From contig JAGAPK010000050.1 of assembly GCA_017623295.1 (NCBI GenBank), positions 1 through 37,318 of the forward strand: DNA of 37,318 nucleotides. The letters are read 5' to 3'. Both the position numbers and the translations under genes were made by a program. Each line of letters opens with the position of its first letter. The first letter of the stretch is position 1. Of the stretch, positions 1-7,375 are shown one piece after another. The DNA is from Lachnospiraceae bacterium. GTDB lineage: Bacteria > Bacillota > Clostridia > Lachnospirales > Lachnospiraceae. Under the pieces are notes generated by a model, which was not told where the DNA came from, made no database searches, and was given only the letters and a program-made list of their open reading frames with translations.

Positions 1-564
1 CTTATTGTGACCATAATTGATATTGAGCATTCGGACTTTCACTTCCACATCTGCTTCCTGTTTCTTGTTCTCAAAGGCATCTGACAGGCGCAGTATCTGT
101 TCTTCCGGCATGTCTTTCTCTCCATTGTAGAAAACAACACATTGTGGGGTCGGCAGCATAATTTGCCTTCCTCCATACAAGCTTTCTTCTGCCTCCTGCA
201 CTACCTTCTGATACTCGGATGCCAGATAAATCAGAAACCTTACCGGCATATTTGGATTATAGGTACTCTGGTGTTCATACAGATTCATGGTTCCTGCTAA
301 CACAAACGCCAGGTCATTTTTCATCACAATATAAACCGCATTTTCAATCGTCACTACCTGTAACTGGGATGCATCCTGATAGTCCGTTCCGTTCAGGGCA
401 TTGTAAATCTGAAGTAATGCTTCTTTATCTTCCTCGAATAAGAATCGAAAAAGACGGTCTTTAAACTGTTTATGTACCTTGTGACTGCCTTGCCAGCGAA
501 ACCATCTTCTCCAGAAGTTCTCCTTCTCCTTAATTCCATGCTTCCTAATAACACTTCTTTGCAT
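1..564 (-). CDS. Rpn-like PD-(D/E)XK nuclease/transposase-family protein, C-terminus beyond window
   Basis: The frame is open from an ATG at 564 to the window edge, giving 188 codons without a stop. The ATG follows a GGGAGG ribosome binding site 7 bases upstream. Residues about 34-46 read KQFKDRLFRFLFE, followed by LYEHQSTYNPNMPVR around residues 94-108. From memory, these are hallmarks of the Rpn/'PD-(D/E)XK nuclease family transposase' proteins that occur in many copies in Lachnospiraceae. Members are DNA endonucleases linked to recombination or are of unknown role. The N-terminus before the conserved block is longer and more basic than I recall for the family. A consensus promoter lies about 150 bases upstream, so the gene has its own long leader. 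An overlapping ORF on the same strand from 611 has no family signal and is left out. The active-site part cannot be judged because the 3' end is missing. Confidence 0.7.
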   Translation of the reverse strand, partial: MQRSVIRKHGIKEKENFWRRWFRWQGSHKVHKQFKDRLFRFLFEEDKEALLQIYNALNGTDYQDASQLQVVTIENAVYIVMKNDLAFVLAGTMNLYEHQSTYNPNMPVRFLIYLASEYQKVVQEAEESLYGGRQIMLPTPQCVVFYNGEKDMPEEQILRLSDAFENKKQEADVEVKVRMLNINYGHNK

Positions 565-715
565 ATCATATCCTCCCTTGCATCGACAGGATACTGATAT
601 ACCTTCTCCATTCTTCACACAGTTCCTGCCTTATTTAATTAGTAACTAGAAAAATCTGACAGAAACTGTCTGAATGTGCGAACGGCACACTGTTTAGAAT
701 TTCTCTGATGGGTTT

Positions 716-744
716 ATCATAGAACATATTTTGTTGTTTGTCAA
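716..744 (-). promoter_or_regulatory. SigA-type promoter of the Rpn-like gene
   Basis: On the minus strand TTGACA (744-739) is followed by a 17-base spacer and TATGAT (721-716). It is 152 bases upstream of the ATG at 564, so the transcript would have a leader of about 145 bases. No riboswitch was recognised in that leader. Confidence 0.6.
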
Positions 745-798
745 TTATTTTTTGACGGTATTTTATTTGCCCGATATTTCATGATATTAATTTTCTTT

Positions 799-2058
799 TC
801 ATTCTCCATACCAGAATCCATCTAATTCTCTCCATTCTAATTCTGCCTTACAATCTTCCAACGATTCTCTTTGACTATAAAATTCCGCTTCTGTTATCTC
901 AATCTCATTATCCTCTTCGTTTCGATAGAAACATTTCTTCTCATCTGTTTCCTCAATCGTAAACTGCCCTAACCATTCTAAGGAGTCTATCTTTTCATTA
1001 AGTCTGTAATACATATAAAAATCATATCCGTAGTAACCTCCTCTCAGTCTTATGACACCATTTTTATATATATCCATCAAATATCTTCCATTTTCAAGGA
1101 CCATTGCTATTTCTTCATTTTCACTATCATAAACATAAACAACATAAGGTCTATATGTTTCTTCTCCTTCTTCTTGAACACCTATTATCAATTCAGGCCA
1201 ATCGTTATCATTGAAATCAGTAAAACAATAAGCAAGCTTCTTATTTCTACCAATATATCCTGCAGTTTCACCAAATATATACTGCCACTTTTCCATTGTA
1301 TAATCTTCATCCTGCTGTGCTCTGTCATATTCCTCAAGAACTACTTGATAAAGCTGTTCCCCTTCATAAGCAATATTATTTTCCTTAATTTCATCTAAAT
1401 ACACAGCATATGGTCCCGGTCCAAATCCGGTTCCAACTTCAACCAAACCTTTTCCTTTTTCCCAGACAAATTTTTCTTGCATTCCCACTTCTCCATTTAC
1501 TTTAATATCTAATAAGCAGTAAGTTATTTTGTCTCCATCCCTCGTAATAGAAGAATACTCTTTTTCCATTTCTTCTTCTTGACAGACAATTTCTCCATTG
1601 TCTATCAACTTTTCATCTGTGTCCAACATTTTGACAAGTAACTCATCATCATTATAAAAATAGTATATTTCGCCTCCTGGTTGTGGTTGAACATACGATC
1701 TTAATCTGTAGATTTTATCCGGAGTCACGTAAAAGTATATATTCATTATCTCTCCATACTGAAAGTCCCAAGAACTATAATCGGTCATAATATTAATTGT
1801 ATATTTATATACGGTTCCCTTTTCATACACTTTAACCATAGATACTTTTGCATCAACAATTTCATCAACCCACTCTCCCCATTTGCAATATTTTGCCTGC
1901 AAAAAGGTCTGGCTTTGATTATAAAAATAAGGATTTTGTAAAACAGTATTCTCTGACTCTTCTGTTCCGTCCACTGTCTCTCGTGTGTCTAATCCCCCTC
2001 CGACTAAACGTGCTTTTTCAGACGATTGTGTGTCTGAATGCGCACAAGCAGACAGCAA
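799..2058 (-). pseudogene. 5'-truncated lipoprotein gene with FG-GAP-like C-terminal segment
   Basis: The 419-codon frame can start only at a TTG (2058), giving MLSACAHSD. Upstream the same frame reads KICVVSTLLSAC, the end of a lipoprotein signal peptide with lipobox LSAC. It then runs through a terminator hairpin into a TGA at 2103-2101, without a Met or the usual basic N-terminus. No promoter or ribosome binding site fits between the hairpin and the lipobox. The rest is intact. It is acidic, and near residues 280-300 has FTDFNDNDWPELIIG, like the calcium-loop 'DLNGDGxPELLV' repeats of extracellular clostridial lipoproteins. I infer that a deletion or insertion removed the promoter and the first 10-15 codons, leaving an otherwise clean reading frame, so the event is probably recent. 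Expression from an unrecognised start remains possible. Specific function is unknown. Confidence 0.65.
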
Positions 2059-2088
2059 TGTACTGACTACACATATTTTATGAGTTAC

Positions 2089-2132
2089 AAAAAGTAACTG
2101 TCAAGTTTCTCAGGCTCGGACAGTTACTTTTT
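2089..2132. terminator. Strong bidirectional terminator hairpin
   Basis: AAAAAGTAACTGTC (2089-2102) pairs perfectly over 14 bases with GACAGTTACTTTTT (2119-2132) around a 16-base loop. T tracts follow on both strands. It ends the 36-residue ORF, whose stop codon lies in the stem, and stands about 30 bases before the start of the truncated lipoprotein gene. Confidence 0.85.
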
Positions 2133-2234
2133 TGTATTCTTACCTATTTCATAGCCTAATTTATATGCCGCACCGCAAAGCATGCCTGCAATACCCACTA
2201 CATAATAAATCGACTGAAGTGAAATCGTTATCAT
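2124..2234 (-). CDS. Small single-span membrane peptide (36 aa)
   Basis: This short frame reads MITISLQSIYYVVGIAGM at its start, continues through a hydrophobic span, and ends YEIGKNTKK with a basic tail. It looks like a single-span membrane peptide with a positively charged cytoplasmic end, the layout of the small 'holin-like toxin' peptides common in Firmicutes. It is flanked by two hairpins: the trp-operon terminator upstream and the bidirectional terminator over its stop codon. The ribosome binding site is weak (GGGG about 10 bases before the ATG). A TTG two codons upstream could also start it. No antisense antitoxin RNA is evident. The family assignment is tentative and the coding call rests on composition and context. 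Confidence 0.45.
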   Translation of the reverse strand: MITISLQSIYYVVGIAGMLCGAAYKLGYEIGKNTKK

Positions 2235-2243
2235 ACGCAAAAC

Positions 2244-2265
2244 GCCCCGTGCACAAGCACGAGGC
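2244..2265 (-). terminator. Terminator of the trpXYZ-like operon
   Basis: GCCTCGTGC / GCACGGGGC arms (9 bases, one mismatch, TTGT loop) are followed on the minus strand by GTTTTGCG. The hairpin is about 60 bases beyond the ATPase gene stop codon. Confidence 0.6.
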
Positions 2266-2323
2266 ATTCTCTTTTCCACTTTTATTTATCTATATCCTTC
2301 ACACAAAACTAACTTATTCATTC

Positions 2324-3127
2324 TTACTTAGATAATAAGATTCTATCATTATCCAGGCGTTTTCCTGCACAAATCTGGAACTGCTGCAGCAAGTCGTCAA
2401 TGGTAAGTTTGCTACGTTCCTCGCCCTGTACATCAAATACAATACTTCCGGCATCCATCATCAGGGTACGATTACCAAGCTCAAGTGCCTGATGCATATT
2501 GTGTGTTACCATCAAACAGGTTATCTGGCGTTCCGCAATAATGCTCTTGGTAAGTTCAAGCACTTTTTCAGCGGTTGCCGGGTCAAGTGCTGCGGTATGC
2601 TCATCCAATAACAGAATCTTTGGTGTTACCATTGTTGCCATAAGCAATGTCAGCGCCTGTCTTTGTCCGCCGGAAAGCAAGCCTACCGGCTGTTTCATTC
2701 TATCTTCCAATCCCATATTTAATAGGGAAAGCTGCTCACGAAACTTCTGCTTTTCTTTGGCATTGATGCGGCTAAAGAAAGCATGGGAAGCGGTAGATGC
2801 TCGTAAATAAGCAAGTGCCATATTTTCCTCAATTGTCATATGCGGAGCAGTTCCTTTTAATGGGTCTTGGAACAGATGTCCTATCACTTTACTACGAATA
2901 TGCTCTTTACGGAAAGTAATATCTTCACCATCCAGCAGAATCTGTCCTTCATCTACAAAGAACGCACCGGTAATCGCATTGAATAAAGTAGATTTTCCTG
3001 CTCCATTACTTCCTACGATAGTTGCGAAATCCCCTGCTGCCAGTTCCAGGCTGACCTGATTCAACGCTTTTTTCTCATTGACCGTACCCGGATTAAAGGT
3101 TTTGGAAATATTCTGTATTTTTAACAT
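2324..3127 (-). CDS. trpZ: ABC transporter ATP-binding protein, TrpZ-like
   Basis: This 267-residue ATPase energises the importer encoded with the two upstream genes. Walker A GSNGAGKST is at residues 39-47, the LSGGQ signature at 151-155, and Walker B ILLLDE at 171-176. Walker B is followed by H177 instead of the usual Pro (DEHT). I associate that variant with the COG1101 ATPases that pair with COG2984 binding proteins and COG4120 permeases. The H-loop histidine is in MVTHNMHQAL. The gene overlaps the permease gene by 7 bases and is last in the operon, before a hairpin at 2244-2265. It is controlled through the T-box leader at 5237-5512, whose specifier is Trp, which supports tryptophan as the substrate. 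The name follows the published trpXYZ prediction in Firmicutes. An alternative is transport of another aromatic compound. Confidence 0.8.
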   Translation of the reverse strand: MLKIQNISKTFNPGTVNEKKALNQVSLELAAGDFATIVGSNGAGKSTLFNAITGAFFVDEGQILLDGEDITFRKEHIRSKVIGHLFQDPLKGTAPHMTIEENMALAYLRASTASHAFFSRINAKEKQKFREQLSLLNMGLEDRMKQPVGLLSGGQRQALTLLMATMVTPKILLLDEHTAALDPATAEKVLELTKSIIAERQITCLMVTHNMHQALELGNRTLMMDAGSIVFDVQGEERSKLTIDDLLQQFQICAGKRLDNDRILLSK

Positions 3128-4068
3128 GCACTTCCACCACCTTTCTTATTCATACGCATTGCAACAGTTCTCTGTTTCTGGAATGCTGCTTTTTCTTTCA
3201 GATACGGGAAAGAAATGGCAATCGCTACGATAATCGCTGATACTAATTTTAATGCCTCTGCCGGTACATTCATACGAAGCGCTACCGCTACAATGAAGCG
3301 ATACAGGCAGCTACCCAGAATAACGCCGATTACTTTACGGATTACACTTCCTTTTCCAATCAATGTTTCTCCGATAATCAAGCTTGCTAATGCAATCGTT
3401 ACCATACCGGTTCCCAGATTGATATCACAGGATTTCTGATACTGTCCCAAAATCGCACCGGAAAGTGCTGTTAAGGAGTTTGCAATGCAAAGTCCTACGG
3501 TAATGGTAAAAAGAGGGTTGATGCTAGAGGCTCTTACCATATGCTCATTATCACCTGTGGCACGAATAGAAAGACCAAGTCTGGTATTCAAAAACCATGC
3601 CAGTATAATACCAATCACAATAACAATCAGAAATACGATTAAAAACTTATACCAGTCATTGTACCAGGATGCCTGAATCTTATCTTTTGCCAGACTGAAA
3701 ATGGTATCGCATCCGAACAGGTTTACGTTGGATGAGAATCCCATCACTGCGATATTTACCGTATATAATCCGGTGTTTACAATAATACCTGCAAGAATGG
3801 AAGGTACTCCCATTCTTGTTTGTAAAAATGCGGTAATAAAGCCGGAGGCAATACCGGCGCCCATAGCAGCAAAAAGTGCTAAAAGCGGATGACCGGATAT
3901 CGTTACCATCGCACCGACTGCACAACCAAGTGTGAAACAGCCGTCCGTAGATAAATCCGCAATGTTCAGAATACTAAAAGAAATGAACAAAGCCAGTGCT
4001 ACTAAAGAATAAATACATCCCAGTTCTAATGCACTTTGTAAAATTGATAATGTAAATATGGACTCCAT
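3121..4068 (-). CDS. trpY: ABC transporter permease, TrpY-like
   Basis: This very hydrophobic protein of 315 residues has about eight to nine predicted membrane spans. The first half resembles branched-chain amino acid/ribose-type permeases, for example the segment FSILNIADLSTDGCFTLG near residues 30-47, a family hallmark of COG4120-like permeases. It forms the membrane channel for the binding protein encoded 34 bases upstream and overlaps the ATPase gene downstream by 7 bases. The C-terminus is short and basic (RMNKKGGGSAC). The start ATG at 4068 gives MESIFTLSILQSALELG and matches the family N-terminus as I recall it. Substrate assignment comes only from the T-box and the companion genes. 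Confidence 0.8.
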   Translation of the reverse strand: MESIFTLSILQSALELGCIYSLVALALFISFSILNIADLSTDGCFTLGCAVGAMVTISGHPLLALFAAMGAGIASGFITAFLQTRMGVPSILAGIIVNTGLYTVNIAVMGFSSNVNLFGCDTIFSLAKDKIQASWYNDWYKFLIVFLIVIVIGIILAWFLNTRLGLSIRATGDNEHMVRASSINPLFTITVGLCIANSLTALSGAILGQYQKSCDINLGTGMVTIALASLIIGETLIGKGSVIRKVIGVILGSCLYRFIVAVALRMNVPAEALKLVSAIIVAIAISFPYLKEKAAFQKQRTVAMRMNKKGGGSAC

Positions 4069-4102
4069 GTAATCCCTCTCTTATATCTCTATACTTTTTG
4101 CT

Positions 4103-5209
4103 CTACTCGAACTCTTTTGCTGTTTGAATTTCTACCAGGCTTGTGCACATATCAGCAAACATACTGTAATCCATACCAATTGCTTCAGCTGTTTCTGTAT
4201 TTACCGTTGCAATACCGTTATCCATTGTAACAACCGCTGTGCTTGCCGGATCAGCACCATTTACCAGAATTTCTACTACTAAGTCTGCTGTTGCTGTTCC
4301 TAAATCTTCGTAATTCACACCATATCCTAAAAATGCACCATTTAAAGCAAAGGAATCTGCACCACAGTAATGTGGAACACCTGCATCAATGAATTTTTCA
4401 TAGATAGCAAGTTCTGCTGTCATAACGGTGTTGTCGGTTGGTGTGAAAACTGCTTCTACGCCTGTTGCCAATAAAGCATCTGTTGCCAGAGAAAGTTCGT
4501 CATTTGTTGTACCAGTTTTTTCAACTACTTCTACACCCTTTGCTTCGCAGTATGCTTTGGCTGCTTCAATCGCTGCCGTAGAAGAATCCTGGCTCTTGTC
4601 ATAAAGCAGACCTACTTTTGTGATATCAGGGTTTGCTGCAAACATCATATCAAAAACTGCTTCTGTATTCAATGCATCAGAAGTACCTGTTATGTTGGAG
4701 CCCGGTGCTTCCATACTCTCTGCAAGACCGGCACCTACCGGATCCGTTACTGCTGAGAAAACAACCGGAATCAGGCTGCCATCTTCTTTTGGATTTTCTG
4801 CTGTTGCATTCTGCATTACCATAGCAGTTGGTGTTGCAACAGGAACGATAATATCAACTTCAGATGCAATCAAATCTGCTGCAATCTGGTTCATTGTTGT
4901 AGAATCTGCCTGACCATTGTATGTATAGTCTGCATATTCAAAAGTTACGCCAAGTTCCGCTCCTTTGGCATCCAACTGTGCCTGAACAGCTGATACAATC
5001 TGATTTAAGGAAGCATCATCTACATACTGTACGATGCCTACTTTGTAAACAGTGCCTTCTGCTGTTGCACCAGCTTCTGTTGTTTCTGCTTCTGTTGTCT
5101 CTTCTGTCTGTGCATCAGAAGTTGTTGCTTCTTCTGCCGAGCCACAGCCTGTTACCATAGCTGCCATTGTTGCTGCACTTAATAATAATGCCAATACTTT
5201 CTTTTTCAT
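4103..5209 (-). CDS. trpX: ABC transporter substrate-binding lipoprotein, TrpX-like
   Basis: This is a secreted lipoprotein of 368 residues that captures the ligand outside the cell. It has a basic N-terminus (MKKK), a hydrophobic stretch and a lipobox VTGC with the lipidated Cys at about residue 22, then a Thr/Glu/Ala-rich linker. The mature part begins VYKVGIVQYVDDASLNQIV and includes FEYADYTYNGQAD, both typical of the ABC_sub_bind (COG2984) family related to periplasmic sugar-binding folds. AGGAGG lies 9 bases before the ATG. It is first in the operon and lies directly behind the T-box terminator, so it is induced when uncharged tRNA-Trp accumulates. The repetitive Thr/Glu linker is ordinary for tethered binding proteins. 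Tryptophan specificity is inferred from the leader, not from ligand residues. Confidence 0.85.
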   Translation of the reverse strand: MKKKVLALLLSAATMAAMVTGCGSAEEATTSDAQTEETTEAETTEAGATAEGTVYKVGIVQYVDDASLNQIVSAVQAQLDAKGAELGVTFEYADYTYNGQADSTTMNQIAADLIASEVDIIVPVATPTAMVMQNATAENPKEDGSLIPVVFSAVTDPVGAGLAESMEAPGSNITGTSDALNTEAVFDMMFAANPDITKVGLLYDKSQDSSTAAIEAAKAYCEAKGVEVVEKTGTTNDELSLATDALLATGVEAVFTPTDNTVMTAELAIYEKFIDAGVPHYCGADSFALNGAFLGYGVNYEDLGTATADLVVEILVNGADPASTAVVTMDNGIATVNTETAEAIGMDYSMFADMCTSLVEIQTAKEFE

Positions 5210-5236
5210 AATCTTTTCCTCCTAAAAATGAAAACA

Positions 5237-5512
5237 TAAAAAAACGCCTCAAACAAAAATGCTTGAGACGGTAATAAACAACTGTTATTATCGCGGTACC
5301 ACTCAAATTGACTTTCGGATACTTCCGAATGTAGTCCACCTCTTACCATATACCTTTGATATATGCCGAATTGATAACGGGTACGGTTCCCGCTGGCACC
5401 TACTATTGTTTCAGCCCAGCCTCAAAAGTCCATTCAATATAAGCACCATACTGTTTTCCACCAACCAACAGCTCTCTGAAACGATTTCTTATATTTACTA
5501 CTCTTTCTCACA
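5237..5512 (-). promoter_or_regulatory. T-box riboswitch, Trp specifier (TGG)
   Basis: On the minus strand the leader shows the T-box landmarks in order: GAAAGAGTAG near 5507-5498, the AG-bulge segment TTCAGAGAGC (5480-5471), and the specifier loop with GAA-TGG-AC, where TGG is at 5432-5430. Next come the antiterminator motif TGGTACCGCG (5301-5292) and a terminator hairpin, CGTCTCAAGC/GTTTGAGGCG (5270-5245), with a T run at 5244-5238. The TGG specifier would pair with tRNA-Trp. Uncharged tRNA-Trp then favours the antiterminator and expression of the downstream importer. The specifier frame follows the usual GAA-NNN-A context. A structure model would settle it, but a tryptophan reading fits the known T-box/trpXYZ association. 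Confidence 0.9.
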
Positions 5513-5564
5513 GGTTTCTTTGTATAATAATCGATACAAAAATTCTTTTGTATTATTTTATTCT

Positions 5565-5593
5565 ACGATAATCGATTCGTTCCAAATTGTCAA
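5565..5593 (-). promoter_or_regulatory. Candidate promoter of the T-box/trpXYZ transcript
   Basis: TTGACA (5593-5588) is followed after 17 bases by TATCGT (5570-5565), a consensus -35 with a weak -10. It lies about 50 bases before the first T-box landmark and about 25 bases from the divergent PHP gene start. Confidence 0.45.
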
Positions 5594-5616
5594 TACTAAA
5601 TTTGTGAAAGGATTGA

Positions 5617-6399
5617 ATGACTATGAAACTGGATATGCACTGTCATACCAAAGAAGGCTCTCCTGACGGAAAAGTCCCTCTTTTGGAAAACATTGAATTA
5701 TTAAAAAGAAAAGGCTTTCAAGGAATGTTAATTTCCGACCATAACTCTTACAAAGCCTACCGCTATTATAAGAATCTTCCGGATAAGCCAAAGGATTTTA
5801 CGGTTTTATGCGGAATCGAGTATGATACACTGGATGCCGGACATATTCTTGTTATTATGCCATCCGGTATCTGCCCCAAAATTATGGAATTGCGGGGTCT
5901 TCCGGTTTTTCTTTTAATTGAAATCGTTCATTTGTATGGCGGTATATTAGGACCCGCTCATCCATGTGGCGAAAAATTCTTAAGTATTTTCAATACGCGT
6001 CTTGGCAAATTATCTGTTGATAAATTAATGAAGCACTTTGACTTCATAGAAGCCTACAATGCCTGCGAAGATGAACTTTCCAATAATCTGGCTTCTGCGC
6101 TTGCCAGGAAATACCATTTGCCGGAATTTGGTGGAAGCGATTCTCATAAACCGGACTGTGTCGGTCTTGGGTATACTCTGCTACAACAGCCTGTTCAGAC
6201 TGAAAATGATTTTATTCGATATATAACTGCCGGACTTCCCGTAACATCTGGTGGCACACATTATCCATATACAACGAAGCAGAAGCTTGGTAAAGCCAAT
6301 GGCATTCTGGTTTATTCGTTCTGGTTCTATAACAAGTTTCTTGCGTTTTTCCGTACCAAAGCCAGAAATCTGGAACTCAAACGTCAAAAAGATGAGTAA
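5617..6399 (+). CDS. PHP-domain metal-dependent phosphoesterase
   Basis: The protein begins MKLDMHCHTKEGSPDG, the HxH metal site of the PHP family (first 20 residues). It continues with ISDHNSY (DH motif), GPAHPCG and GGSDSHKPD, placing the metal-ligand His and Asp residues where the family has them. Such proteins hydrolyse phosphoesters such as 3',5'-bisnucleotides or histidinol phosphate. Here the length (about 258 residues) and the lack of other domains fit the stand-alone COG0613 type. A GAAAGGA site precedes two close ATGs (5617 and 5623); the second gives the family-like start. The C-terminus ends in a basic stretch after FWFYNKFLAFFRTKA, so a membrane-proximal tail is possible. It is divergent from the trp operon and convergent with the next gene, sharing a terminator that overlaps its stop codon. 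Confidence 0.85.
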   Translation: MTMKLDMHCHTKEGSPDGKVPLLENIELLKRKGFQGMLISDHNSYKAYRYYKNLPDKPKDFTVLCGIEYDTLDAGHILVIMPSGICPKIMELRGLPVFLLIEIVHLYGGILGPAHPCGEKFLSIFNTRLGKLSVDKLMKHFDFIEAYNACEDELSNNLASALARKYHLPEFGGSDSHKPDCVGLGYTLLQQPVQTENDFIRYITAGLPVTSGGTHYPYTTKQKLGKANGILVYSFWFYNKFLAFFRTKARNLELKRQKDE

Positions 6400-6413
6400 A
6401 AAACTTACTCATC
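6391..6413. terminator. Shared bidirectional terminator embedded in two stop codons
   Basis: GATGAGTAA (6391-6399) pairs with TTACTCATC (6405-6413) around a 5-base loop, with a T run on the plus strand and the mirrored A run before it. The arms contain the stop codons of both convergent genes, and both proteins end Lys-Asp-Glu for that reason. Confidence 0.85.
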
Positions 6414-7334
6414 TTTTTTCTTTTCTGTTCTTTTCTCTTCCACAATATTTTTCAAATCTTCCAAAGTATATTTAAACTTCTTAGAAATCATACTAGGGTT
6501 ATTACGAATCATATCTACCTTAAAAAAGCCCAACATCTCTTTATAATGTTTTCTGTTTTCCATATACAGATTAAATCTGCCTCGAAGTTCTGCGATTTCT
6601 TCTTTGACATTATCCATATACTCTCCCGGTGTATTCTGGATATGTTCTTTGATATTGTAGAAACGCTGCTCCAATTCTTCTGCAAGTTCATCCATTCGAA
6701 GCTCATGCTCTTGTTTTCTTTGCTCTTTTTCTTCGTTAGCAATTGCAATAATAACATCCAAACGTTTCTGCATACGCTCCATTTCATCCTTAACACGCTG
6801 CATTTTGGTAAGAATATCCCGCAAATCCATTGCTGCTTTGAATGATAAAGAAAAATCTACCGTAATATAGATTGTTAAAAAAAGCGTTACATACATCAAA
6901 ACATTTCTTGGTATCGCCAAAACAAACTGTTCCACCGGCTTATGCATCACTTTCGTCATTAAAATCGTCAAAAACCCCCAAGCCAGTGATGATGACAAGC
7001 ATACGTGTCCCTGAAAGTTAAATTTCTGATCCGAATAATCCCAATAACGGACTTTAAAGAGAGCTTCCATCGTTACACCGGTTACATATTCTAATACCGT
7101 TGCTCCGATACACCCTGCAATATAAGTTAGCAATACATTGTCTTGAAACGGCATGGATACTATTAACATCATAAGTGCTCCGGTTCCGTATAATGGCAGA
7201 AACGGACCTCGCATAAATCCTCTATTTACAAAATGTCTCTTTTTCACAGAAACAACAATAGATTCAAAACACCATCCAAAAAAACAGTAGAAATAGAAGA
7301 AGAACATCCAGTGAATTATATTGTATTGATACAT
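6405..7334 (-). CDS. CmpB-type membrane protein (COG4905) with long coiled-coil tail
   Basis: The N-terminal half (residues 1 to about 165) has five hydrophobic spans and the motifs FFGWCFESI and NRGFMRGPFLPLYGTGA. I recall these from the 'putative ABC transporter permease' family ABC_trans_CmpB, whose function is not established. The second half (about 170-290) is highly charged and rich in Glu, Lys, Arg and Met. It looks like a long coiled coil, from MQRVKDEMERMQKRL to LEDLKNIVEEKRTEKKKDE. The tail is longer than I recall for basic members. It is convergent with the PHP gene. It stands 41 bases downstream of the YlmH gene and could share its transcript. The ABC label is historical, since no ATPase is encoded with it. 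Confidence 0.8.
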   Translation of the reverse strand: MYQYNIIHWMFFFYFYCFFGWCFESIVVSVKKRHFVNRGFMRGPFLPLYGTGALMMLIVSMPFQDNVLLTYIAGCIGATVLEYVTGVTMEALFKVRYWDYSDQKFNFQGHVCLSSSLAWGFLTILMTKVMHKPVEQFVLAIPRNVLMYVTLFLTIYITVDFSLSFKAAMDLRDILTKMQRVKDEMERMQKRLDVIIAIANEEKEQRKQEHELRMDELAEELEQRFYNIKEHIQNTPGEYMDNVKEEIAELRGRFNLYMENRKHYKEMLGFFKVDMIRNNPSMISKKFKYTLEDLKNIVEEKRTEKKKDE

Positions 7335-7375
7335 TCTTTCCCTTCTTTCTCATTGTAAACCCATGAAAAACCCTA

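Noticed and set aside
219-464. Plus-strand ORF of 81 codons
   Set aside because: It is antisense to the Rpn-like gene, whose family motifs are clear.
393-611. Minus-strand ORF of 72 codons starting MEKVYQYPVDARED
   Set aside because: It overlaps the Rpn-like gene in another frame and has no ribosome binding site; the GGGAGG site belongs to the ATG at 564.
6515-6845. ORFs of 93-99 residues on both strands
   Set aside because: Shadows of the coiled-coil region of the CmpB-type gene, where charged codons give long open frames.
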